10,708 nucleotides of DNA from JBKPCD01 sp046727175 (lineage in GTDB: Bacteria > Acidobacteriota > Vicinamibacteria > Vicinamibacterales > 2-12-FULL-66-21). Positions 1-6,280 of the stretch are shown here, piece by piece. Both the position numbers and the translations under genes were made by a program. Each line of letters begins with the position of its first letter. The stretch's first letter is position 1. The DNA lies in the NCBI GenBank assembly GCA_046727175.1, contig JBKPCD010000011.1, positions 1-10,708 of the forward strand, read 5' to 3'. The notes below the pieces were generated by a model, which was given only the letters and a program-made list of their open reading frames with translations, was not told where the DNA came from and did not search any database.

Positions 1-2
1 AC

Positions 3-104
3 GAACGTATTGAAGGCGCTGCTGTGATGCAGCGTGTCGGGCGCGTTCATCGACAGCAACGACTCGGTGGGCTGCTCAATTACTACTACAGGCGCACGGC
101 GTGA
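3..104 (+). pseudogene. C-terminal end of an integrase-type (rve) transposase, cut by the window edge
   Basis: Reading from base 3, 33 codons run open to TGA at 102-104. The end reads RLGGLLNYYYRRTA, preceded by a basic stretch. A short tail of the form R-LGGL-(H/N)-(E/Y)-Y-x-x-A before the stop is what I recall from many GC-rich IS481/IS3-like transposases, and the relic at 3580-3940 ends similarly (RLGGLVHECVLAA). The rest of the gene would lie left of the window, so I cannot tell whether it is intact. About 26 bases after the stop the sequence reads GTACGGGACA (131-140), which could be an IS end because such elements often end in 5'-TG...CA-3'. The identification rests on this short tail only. 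Confidence 0.45.
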
Positions 105-140
105 AACCCCCGCTCCCGGATTCGGCACAAGTACGGGACA

Positions 141-330
141 CACGGGGTCCGAATCCGGTGCAGTTCGGTCCGTTGGCGTTGACGCGCGCCAAGTGTCCCG
201 CCGGTTCACCACACGATCACATCGTGAAGCAGTGGAGCTACATCCGGTCCTATGTGATCAAGGACGGTCATCTTTTTCTCTCGCTGATGGCGGACGGGGA
301 CCAGATTTGTGCGAGTTCGAACCCACTGAT
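141..330 (+). pseudogene. Remnant of a META-domain-like (HslJ-type) protein, 5' truncated and frameshifted
   Basis: In the frame starting at base 101, from about 158, the translation reads VQFGPLALTRAKCPAG, then a helix-like stretch, then SYVIKDGHLFLSLMADG. The F-G-P-L-A-x-T-R-x-x-C pattern followed by a 'DGxLxLSLxADG' strand pair resembles META-domain lipoproteins and HslJ-like proteins. After LMADG the expected ending (G-x-Y-E-F-E-P) is found one frame over, as CEFEP near 312-327, so a one-base insertion is likely. The N-terminal half is missing where the sequence meets the probable IS end at about 140. No start codon or ribosome binding site belongs to this stretch, so it is best read as debris. 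The family call is from memory of motifs, not a search. Confidence 0.4.
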
Positions 331-373
331 CAGCTGGCTGCGCCAAGTACACGCCATAATGCGAGCGGCGTAA

Positions 374-400
374 GGTTCGAATCCCTCTCCCAGCCACTCC
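374..400 (+). other. Sequence resembling the 3' end of a tRNA gene (T-arm and acceptor strand)
   Basis: The run GGTTCGAATCC followed by CTCTCCCAGCCAC looks like a tRNA T-loop (TTCGAAT) and the descending acceptor strand. The bases 5' of it pair poorly (TAAGG against CCCTC), and no matching 5' acceptor strand, D-arm or anticodon arm is found 70-95 bases upstream, so this is not a functional tRNA. It may be a tRNA fragment left by site-specific integration, or chance. Confidence 0.3.
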
Positions 401-463
401 CATCTGGAACCGTTAGCAATCAGGGCTGACGCACGATGGGCGAGAGCTCAAGCTTTCTCGGCG

Positions 464-3070
464 CTATTCGGCGCGCAACGCCGTGGCAGGATCAACCAGC
501 GCGGCTTTGAGCGCGGGCACCACGCACGCCAGGCACGCGATCGAACCGAGCGCCAGCGTCGTCACCGCGAACGTCGCGGTATCATGCGGCTGCACGCCGT
601 AGAGCAAGCCCGCAATCAATCGGGTGGCGGCCCACGCACCAAACAGGCCAACAACCAGCCCCGCCACCACACTCCACATGCCTTGCGCCACCATCATGCG
701 CACGACGTTCGAACGCTCCGCGCCGAGCGCCATGCGAATGCCTATTTCGTGCGTCCGTTCCGAGACTGCATATGCGACGACGCCATACACGCCGAGCGCC
801 GCCAGCACCAGTGCGACGATGGCGAACGTGCCGAGGAGCAGCAGGTTGAATCGACGCGGAGCGATTGAGTCCGACAGCACTTCCTCAAGCGTCTTGATGT
901 TGTAGAACGACTGCGTCGGATCGGTCGCGGAGAGCGCGTTCCGGATAGCAGGCGCGGCGGCGATCGGATCGCCGTCTACGCGCATCACCAGAGTGATGGA
1001 GGAAATCGGCGCGTCGGCGTAGCGAAAGAACAACTCGGGCGCAGCGTCGGCATCGATCGCGGCGTACTTCAGATCGCGAGCGACGCCGACGATCGTCGCC
1101 AGGCCATTCTGGCCGAGCCACGGCATGCGAATGCGCCGGCCGATCGGATCGGTGTTTTTGAAATCGCGCCGGGCGAGACTTTCATTGATGATCGCCACCC
1201 CAGGCGAGTCGAGATCGTTGAACCATCGGCCGCTCACCAGCGACATTCCGAGCAGCGGTCCAAAGCCGGGGGAAATCGAGCTGACCGGCGCGCCGCGCCT
1301 TTCGCGCTCGCCCGGCGGCGGGACGCCCTCGCCCTCCTTGATGACAAGCATCATTGATCCGCGCCCAGTTGTAATCGCGGCGTCGCGGACGCCAGGCATC
1401 GTTTTGGCTTTCGACACGAGCGCCGCGGCGAAGTTATGGCGCACCTTCTGGTCGCGGTACTGCGGACCGCGAATGTCTAGCCGCATCGTCAGGATCTGAT
1501 CCGGCGCGAAGCCGGCCGGATACCTCGTCATCCGCCACATGCTCTTGAACATCAGGCCCGCCCCGGCCAGCAGCACGATCGTGAGCGCCACCTGCGCGGC
1601 GACCATCGCACGGCCAGTGATCATCACGCGACGTGACGCTGACACGGTGCGGCCCCCCTCCTTCAACATTTCCTGCACATTCGTCACGACGAGCGCGAGC
1701 GCGGGACCAATCCCAAACAGCAGTGCCGTGCCGATGGAGATGGCCGCCGCCACTGCCAGCACGCCAAAATCGAGCTGCGTTTCGGTGAGACGTGGCACGC
1801 CCGCGCCGATGACCGCGATGACCGTGTTGACGAGCCACAACGATACCAACACGCCGCCGATGCCGCCCAGCACCGCGTACGCAACGCTTTCAGCAAACAA
1901 TTGGCGGACAACGCGCAACGGTGCGCTGCCGAGGGACATCCGCAACGCAATCTCCTTGCGTCGCTCGGCGGCGCGCGACAGCAGCAGGTTCGCGACGTTG
2001 GCGCAGGTAATCAGCAGCACGACGAACGATGACGATAGCAGGATGCCCAGCGCGCGCCGCGACGGACCCACAATCTTGTCCTGCAAAGGCATAACGACGA
2101 CCGCAGTGGTGCCGAAGGGCGTTGGGTGGTCGCGCTGTTCCCGGGTATGAATAGCGTCGATCTCGGCGCGCGCCTGCTCAATCGTGACGCCCGCCTTCAA
2201 TTCACCGATCGCCTGGTAAATGCGCACGCCCGTCGTCGGCGTGATGACTTGCGGCGGGGGATCCACTCGCAGCATTTGATAGGCGGCCGGTTCGGCGGTG
2301 TCGAGATCCACGATGACGCCAAACGTCTGCAGTTGTGGGTGAAAGGTTTCCGGGAGGACCGCCGCAATCGTCGCAGGCCGTCCATCAACGCTGACCGCCC
2401 GACCGATCACGCTCGGATCGCCTTGAAACAGCTCCACAAAAGCGCGGTGCGTAATCGCGAGCGCTTGTGGATCGGCATCAGTGGGCAGCGTGCCGAGCAC
2501 CGGTTGCGCGCCGGTCACGTCCCAGAATCCCTTCGAGGCCGAAACGATGCGCAATCGCGACGCTTCACCGCCGACCACCAACGTCGCATCGACGTCGTCG
2601 TAGGCAATCATGTGCGCGAGCGACGTGGCCTGCGACTGCCAGACAGCGAAGTCGATTGAGTTCATGATGTCGCGCGACGAATCCTTGGCGCGCGTGCTGA
2701 GCCACACCATGCGCTCCGGGTGCGCGTAGGCAAGCGGCCGCAACAACACAGTGTTGACGACGCTGTAAATGGCGGTGCTGAGCCCGATGCCGAGCGTCAG
2801 CGTCACGACAATCGCGAGCGAGAAGGCGGGATTGCGGCGCACGTATCGCACTGCGTCACGCGCATCCTGCCGCAGCTGATCGAGCCAGCCCGGAATCCAC
2901 ACCGCGCGCACGTCCTCCTTCACTCGCGCGACGTTGCCGAACTTTCGGATCGCGGCAGTGCGCGCCTCGTCTTCGCTCATCCCCCGAGCGACGTTGTCGT
3001 GCGTTTCCGCTTCGATGTGATCGCGGATCTCGCGATCGAGATCGTCGAGGTCGGGCCGTCGAGGGATCAT
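464..3070 (-). CDS. ADOP-type FtsX/MacB-like permease (orphan ABC transporter permease)
   Basis: An 868-residue integral membrane protein built from two FtsX/MacB units in one chain, the layout of acidobacterial duplicated orphan permeases. The first ~60 residues form the charged soluble helical domain typical of the family (DLDREIRDHIEAE, SEDEARTAAIRKFGN). A membrane helix at about 82-105 follows, then a MacB-type periplasmic domain, three helices, a linking helix, a second periplasmic domain and a C-terminal group of three helices. The motif R-x-x-E-I-x-(L/I)-R-M-x-L-G occurs twice (RRKEIALRMSLGS and RTHEIGIRMALGA), once per FtsX unit. No ATPase is encoded beside it, hence 'orphan'. MacB relatives couple ATP hydrolysis to efflux or export, but the substrate here is unknown. 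An upstream in-frame ATG at 3130 lies inside padR; the ATG at 3070 overlaps the padR stop as TGATG, gives the expected N-terminus and implies translational coupling. Confidence 0.93.
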   Translation of the reverse strand: MIPRRPDLDDLDREIRDHIEAETHDNVARGMSEDEARTAAIRKFGNVARVKEDVRAVWIPGWLDQLRQDARDAVRYVRRNPAFSLAIVVTLTLGIGLSTAIYSVVNTVLLRPLAYAHPERMVWLSTRAKDSSRDIMNSIDFAVWQSQATSLAHMIAYDDVDATLVVGGEASRLRIVSASKGFWDVTGAQPVLGTLPTDADPQALAITHRAFVELFQGDPSVIGRAVSVDGRPATIAAVLPETFHPQLQTFGVIVDLDTAEPAAYQMLRVDPPPQVITPTTGVRIYQAIGELKAGVTIEQARAEIDAIHTREQRDHPTPFGTTAVVVMPLQDKIVGPSRRALGILLSSSFVVLLITCANVANLLLSRAAERRKEIALRMSLGSAPLRVVRQLFAESVAYAVLGGIGGVLVSLWLVNTVIAVIGAGVPRLTETQLDFGVLAVAAAISIGTALLFGIGPALALVVTNVQEMLKEGGRTVSASRRVMITGRAMVAAQVALTIVLLAGAGLMFKSMWRMTRYPAGFAPDQILTMRLDIRGPQYRDQKVRHNFAAALVSKAKTMPGVRDAAITTGRGSMMLVIKEGEGVPPPGERERRGAPVSSISPGFGPLLGMSLVSGRWFNDLDSPGVAIINESLARRDFKNTDPIGRRIRMPWLGQNGLATIVGVARDLKYAAIDADAAPELFFRYADAPISSITLVMRVDGDPIAAAPAIRNALSATDPTQSFYNIKTLEEVLSDSIAPRRFNLLLLGTFAIVALVLAALGVYGVVAYAVSERTHEIGIRMALGAERSNVVRMMVAQGMWSVVAGLVVGLFGAWAATRLIAGLLYGVQPHDTATFAVTTLALGSIACLACVVPALKAALVDPATALRAE

Positions 3071-3420
3071 CACGTGCGCTCCGTTTGTGAATGCAGGATG
3101 CGACCGATCGCGCCGGCGAGGCGATCCCACTTGCTCGTCTCGACGGTGAGCTGCTTCTTGCCTTTCGGGGTCAGCCGGTAAAACTTTGCGCGGCGATTGT
3201 TCTCGGAGGTACCGTCCTCCGCCACGATCCAGCCGCGCTTGATCAGGCGATGCAGCGCCGGATACAGCGACCCCTGCTCGACCTGCAACACATCCGACGA
3301 GGAGCGCTCGATGCTCTTGGCGATCGCGTGGCCGTGCGTGGGGCCCGGCACCAAGGTGTGAAGGATGAGCAGGTCCAGTGTGCCCTGCAGAAGCTCGACG
3401 CGCGCGTCTTTAGTAGACAT
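3070..3420 (-). CDS. PadR-family transcriptional regulator
   Basis: A 116-residue protein of the short PadR type (subfamily with a winged helix and one C-terminal helix). Residues 8-85 form the winged helix: LLQGTLDLLILHTL, HGHAIAKSIE, then the recognition helix region VEQGSLYPALHRLIKRGW and the wing ending RRAKFYRLTPKGKKQL. These are hallmark PadR features. PadR proteins are dimeric repressors that usually respond to small molecules or toxic compounds and control transporter or detoxification genes. The stop codon overlaps the permease ATG by one base, so it presumably represses its own operon. The start codon lies inside a perfect 15-bp inverted repeat, a strong autoregulation signal. No Shine-Dalgarno precedes the ATG, and the predicted transcription start is at or within 2 bases of it, so the mRNA may be leaderless. 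The ligand is not evident. Confidence 0.95.
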   Translation of the reverse strand: MSTKDARVELLQGTLDLLILHTLVPGPTHGHAIAKSIERSSSDVLQVEQGSLYPALHRLIKRGWIVAEDGTSENNRRAKFYRLTPKGKKQLTVETSKWDRLAGAIGRILHSQTERT

Positions 3421-3455
3421 TCTAGGTGAGGCTACGCGCGCTCACCTAGAATGTC
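3416..3455. promoter_or_regulatory. Perfect 15-bp inverted repeat, probable PadR operator
   Basis: Arms GACATTCTAGGTGAG (3416-3430) and CTCACCTAGAATGTC (3441-3455) are exact reverse complements around a 10-base spacer (3431-3440). The left arm contains the padR start codon (CAT at 3418-3420) and the right arm overlaps the predicted -35 box. A repressor dimer here would cover the whole promoter. The outer ends (ACAT...ATGT) fit the dyad style reported for PadR operators. Function is inferred from symmetry and position. Confidence 0.8.
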
Positions 3456-3457
3456 AA
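3429..3457 (-). promoter_or_regulatory. Candidate sigma-70-type promoter of padR-permease
   Basis: On the minus strand a consensus TTGACA (3457-3452) is followed after 17 bases by TAGCCT (3434-3429), a weak -10 matching three of six consensus bases. The expected start of transcription, 7-9 bases downstream, falls at 3422-3420, at the padR ATG. The -35 is strong and the -10 is poor. Placement inside the inverted repeat supports it. Confidence 0.5.
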
Positions 3458-3579
3458 GGTGAAGCCGGTTCTGGGCGCACCAAGTTAAAAGATCGTGTCG
3501 CGCACCAGTCTAGCTCAACAGCAACGAAACAACGCGCTTAATTCCAGTTGGTTATGGCCTGTAGGGTGCAGAAAACCGG

Positions 3580-3940
3580 TTACGCCGCCAGGACGCACTC
3601 GTGAACCAAACCGCCGAGGCGATCGTGGCGCCGGACGCGAGGTTCACTCCACTGCGTGGTCGGCGCGAACGCCAAACCGTACCGGGTGCGGCGGATTGAG
3701 GGCTAATCCTCGATGAGGCCGGTGCCCGTTGTAGGGGTCCGCGAAGTCAGCAAGGACGCGATCAAGATGCCGGGGATTCAGAATGAGCAACCAGTCGAGG
3801 CACTCGCTGCGAACGGTCCGCACAAACCGCTCCGCCACGCCGTTCGCTTGCGGGGCGCACCTTTGAAAATCCGCGGCGCATAGCGATGCATACGCCCAGT
3901 CAGTACGGAGAATGAACGCCTTTTCTTCGAGAACGCGCAC
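3580..3940 (-). pseudogene. Integrase-type (rve, IS481/IS3-like) transposase relic with internal deletion and frameshift
   Basis: From a GTG at 3940 the translation reads LRTDWAYASLCAADF, which looks like the start of the catalytic core carrying the first Asp of the DDE triad. It jumps at about 3866 directly to CAPQANGVAERFVRTVRSEC and FADPYNGHRPHRGLAL, the region carrying the catalytic Glu and the conserved C-terminal end. The normal middle of the core, with the second Asp, is missing (roughly 100 residues by family length). That frame stops at 3644, but one extra base near 3645 restores the tail RVRRHDRLGGLVHECVLAA ending with TAA at 3582-3580. The element cannot encode an active transposase. 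TGTAGGGTGCAGAAAA at 3559-3574, just past the stop, could be the IS end; I found no matching opposite end. The family is clear, the exact IS group is not. Confidence 0.8.
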
Positions 3941-4073
3941 CGCGCTTCGTCTGGTCCTTCTGCGTAGATGGTTTGGACAAGAGTTCTTCGGCTCGCTTCT
4001 TCAGTCGGTCCGGTTCCAAACCTTGGCGGTCAAGCTTCCGAATCAGCTCTCGCAGTTCCTCCTCACGCTCCAT
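3900..4073 (-). CDS. Small charged hypothetical protein beside the transposase relic
   Basis: An ATG at 4073 is preceded by a GGGGG-rich Shine-Dalgarno-like stretch (CTAGGGGGAACC) at good spacing and opens a 57-codon frame. The first ~35 residues are strongly helical and charged (MEREEELRELIRKLDRQG, RLKKRAEELLSKP); the remainder is basic (KRGARSRRKG) and overlaps the start of the transposase relic in another frame. An upstream extension to 4178 is possible but looks less protein-like. I do not recognise a family. It may be a truncated gene whose 3' part was lost when the transposon arrived or decayed, or an accessory ORF of the element. Confidence 0.35.
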   Translation of the reverse strand: MEREEELRELIRKLDRQGLEPDRLKKRAEELLSKPSTQKDQTKRGARSRRKGVHSPY

Positions 4074-4331
4074 GCGGTTCCCCCTAGCGGGCGCTGCCAC
4101 GGCGCAATCAAATTTCGGGCCGAGGGGACCAGCACGAGCGATCATTCTTCGAGGCTGGCGCGACTGAACACGTGTCAACAGTGCTCCTCGCTCTTCTCTG
4201 GACTGAAGCCTTCATCCTCACTTCGGAGGAGCGGGGCCAGGCACATTGGCTCGATATATGCACATTCCGACGAGAGTGCGCACACTAGTGACTTGGAGAG
4301 CGCCGTCAAGGTCTAAAGGACACATTCACTC

Positions 4332-5387
4332 GTGAAGATCGCGCTCATCGCTCCGCCCTTCATCGCGGTACCACCACAGACCTACGGCGGTACCGAGTTG
4401 TTCGTCGCACAGCTTGCCGAGGCGCTGAGTCATCGTGGCCACGAGGTTATTGTGTACGCGAACGGTGAATCGCGCGTCGATTGCGAGGTGCGCTCGTTGT
4501 ACGCCAGGTCGGAATGGCCGCCCGCGAGTCTTGGCGCTGGAACCCTGCGAAACCTACAGCATTCCGCGTGGGCCCTCCGAGACGCGGCGGCCACGGCTGT
4601 CGACGTCGTCCACCTCAACGACGCGATCGCTGTGCCAATGGCCGCCTTCGTGTCGTTGCCCGCGGTGTGCACGATGCATCATCCGCACGATCCCGATTTA
4701 TCTGAACTCTATGACTCACACCCAGACGTCTCGTATGTCGCTATCAGTCGGTGGCAGCGGGAACGGGAGCGGATGCGACGGGTGCACGTCATTCACCACG
4801 GCGTCCGACTCGCGGAGTATCGCTTCGCCGAGCAGAAGCGGCGCTACTTGAGCTTCCTCGGCCGCATTGCGCCGATGAAGGGCGCGCATCTGGCGATCGA
4901 CATCGCTCACCGCACCGGCATTCCGCTCAAGATAGCCGGTGAAGTGCAGCCGGTGTTTCACGATTACTGGAAGCAGCAGATCGAGCCACGAGTGGACGGA
5001 CGATTCATCGAATACATCGGACCGGCCACGATGGCCGTCAAGAATGATTTACTCGCGAACTCGATGGCTTTACTATTTCCGATCCAGTGGGAGGAGCCGT
5101 TCGGCCTGGTGATGATTGAAGCGATGGCCTGCGGAACGCCGGTTCTCGCTTTGCCCGGCGGCGCCGTTGCGGAGGTGGTGAAGAACGGCGTGAGTGGATG
5201 GATCTGTAGAGATATTGACGAGATCGCGAGCCGTGCATGTGGTCCGGCCATCCATCCTCGGTCCTGTCGAGATCACGCGGCGCGTCTGTTTTCCGTTGAG
5301 CGGATGGCTAAGGATTACGAGCGACTATATTGCACCCTTTGTTGTGAGGCGGATGTCGCAGTTGGCGCAGAGATCGGCCGGGCATGA
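4332..5387 (+). CDS. GT4-family glycosyltransferase (GT-B fold)
   Basis: A 351-residue cytoplasmic glycosyltransferase. The N-terminal acceptor domain starts MKIALIAPPF-(8 residues)-YGGTE, the usual opening of this GT4 subgroup, with the Gly-Gly loop at 19-20 and a histidine-rich strand at 113-120 (CTMHHPHD). The donor domain starts near 173 with FLGRIAPMKGAHLAIDIA, and has the nucleotide-sugar-binding E-x7-E motif at E255-E263 (EPFGLVMIEAMACGTPVLA). Length is normal. The start is GTG at 4332, 11 bases after AAAGGA, and gives a canonical N-terminus. Relatives transfer sugars from activated donors to polysaccharide, lipid or small-molecule acceptors; the donor and acceptor cannot be told here. 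No other polysaccharide genes lie in the window. The last ~50 residues (from about 300) match the family less well but carry no visible break. Confidence 0.92.
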   Translation: MKIALIAPPFIAVPPQTYGGTELFVAQLAEALSHRGHEVIVYANGESRVDCEVRSLYARSEWPPASLGAGTLRNLQHSAWALRDAAATAVDVVHLNDAIAVPMAAFVSLPAVCTMHHPHDPDLSELYDSHPDVSYVAISRWQRERERMRRVHVIHHGVRLAEYRFAEQKRRYLSFLGRIAPMKGAHLAIDIAHRTGIPLKIAGEVQPVFHDYWKQQIEPRVDGRFIEYIGPATMAVKNDLLANSMALLFPIQWEEPFGLVMIEAMACGTPVLALPGGAVAEVVKNGVSGWICRDIDEIASRACGPAIHPRSCRDHAARLFSVERMAKDYERLYCTLCCEADVAVGAEIGRA

Positions 5388-5519
5388 GGGCCGGCGGCGC
5401 ATGGTGTCGCAACGGTACCTAGCTTGCGCCTCAGCGTTCCCAATATCGGCGACTGCGCCTCTATCCAACCATCCCGAAGGTTGGAGTCATCGTTCGAGTG
5501 CGGTCAGGCAGTGGCCGTC

Positions 5520-5957
5520 ATGATGCGAGTCGCAGTCGATCGCGATGTGATCCGTTCGTATCTGAACGCCGTCGTCGGAGTGGCCGACACTGACGCGATC
5601 GGTGCCCTTCTGAATGTGGTCACCGCCTGTATGCTTCCCGTCATTGCGGAGGAAATCGAGCGTGAAGGGAATGATCGGGAGCGGGAATGGCGACGCGCTG
5701 GATTCGAACCAGTCCACGGCGATGAATTCTTCAAGGGTTGCGCCGCGGGGATGGCGCGGCGTTATGTAGATTACTATCCGGACCCGAGAGACTGCCGACT
5801 GGTTGCGGAGGCCGAGTGTGCACAGTGCGAGGTCTTGGTGACTCTCAAAGAAGAGTTGATCGCAGGGCTGAGCGACCAGAGCGAGAACGTGATCATCACC
5901 ACACCTTCAGAAGCGCTGAAATACTGCATCAACAAGTCGTCGCGGAACGAGCGCTGA
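5520..5957 (+). CDS. Hypothetical cysteine-containing protein
   Basis: I do not recognise this 145-residue protein. It has no signal peptide or clear membrane helix and is probably cytoplasmic. It is acidic and helical, with six cysteines: C37, C74, C92, C100, C103 and C136. Three of these form C-x7-C-x2-C (DCRLVAEAECAQC), which could bind metal but may be coincidental. The tail ends in a basic stretch. The start is uncertain: the frame is open from a TTG at 5424, but only ATG 5520/5523 begins a protein-like sequence (MRVAVDRDVIRSYLNAVV) and no good Shine-Dalgarno precedes either. It lies 132 bases after the glycosyltransferase stop, which is loose for an operon. Codon use favours G/C in third positions, supporting real coding. 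Confidence 0.55.
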   Translation: MMRVAVDRDVIRSYLNAVVGVADTDAIGALLNVVTACMLPVIAEEIEREGNDREREWRRAGFEPVHGDEFFKGCAAGMARRYVDYYPDPRDCRLVAEAECAQCEVLVTLKEELIAGLSDQSENVIITTPSEALKYCINKSSRNER

Positions 5958-6280
5958 CACTCCAGCGGATGTGAAGCGTAGACCTCCGTGCGCGCCAAGA
6001 GTCTAGGACGGCTCTGCCACCGAGCACCCCGTCATTAGGCAGCACGGCGGCTGCACCCGGAAACGCCCTGACGAGAATTGCTGTCAAACTTGGTAAAACG
6101 AAACGGTTTGCCAGCGACAGTGGCGATGCGATCGATTTACGTGCCAGACCGCGAGAAGAGAAGGTCGCGAGGCTGACGGTGCCTCCGCCGAGTAAGTGGG
6201 TGACCCGCCGAGGGCGGCGACCACCGTGCGATGAGCGAGCGGAGCGTCTTGCGCGCTGGCAGTGTCATTGCACGCGATGA
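5958..6280. other. Intergenic stretch, no confident gene
   Basis: About 320 bases separate the hypothetical gene from yihY. One plus-strand frame is free of stops for 101 codons (5975-6280) and its TGA abuts the yihY ATG. It has no ATG, its only GTG codons come late, and the translation resembles nothing I know. An AT-richer patch at 6075-6115 is the likeliest place for the yihY promoter, but I could not pick convincing -35/-10 boxes. Confidence 0.5.

Noticed and set aside
1..254. Minus-strand open frame running off the left edge, reading VVVIEQPTESLLSMNAPDTL
   Set aside because: Free of stops and partly protein-like, but it lies opposite the transposase tail and META fragment, matches nothing I know, and its upstream part looks random.
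441..460. Short hairpin CGAGA...TCTCG just after the permease stop, possible terminator
   Set aside because: Only five or six pairs and no T-run on the minus strand; too weak to call.
3912..4316. 134-codon plus-strand ORF opposite the transposase relic
   Set aside because: Low-complexity Ser/Arg/Leu translation, no ribosome binding site, overlaps better-supported minus-strand sequence.
5690..5725. CTGGTTCGAATCCAG on the minus strand, like a tRNA T-arm ending in GCGTCGCCA
   Set aside because: No matching 5' acceptor strand or anticodon arm is present and it lies inside the 5520-5957 coding sequence; treated as chance.
5942..5990. GGAAC motif as half of a general-stress (EcfG-type) promoter before the envelope cluster
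   Set aside because: No second half at the required spacing.
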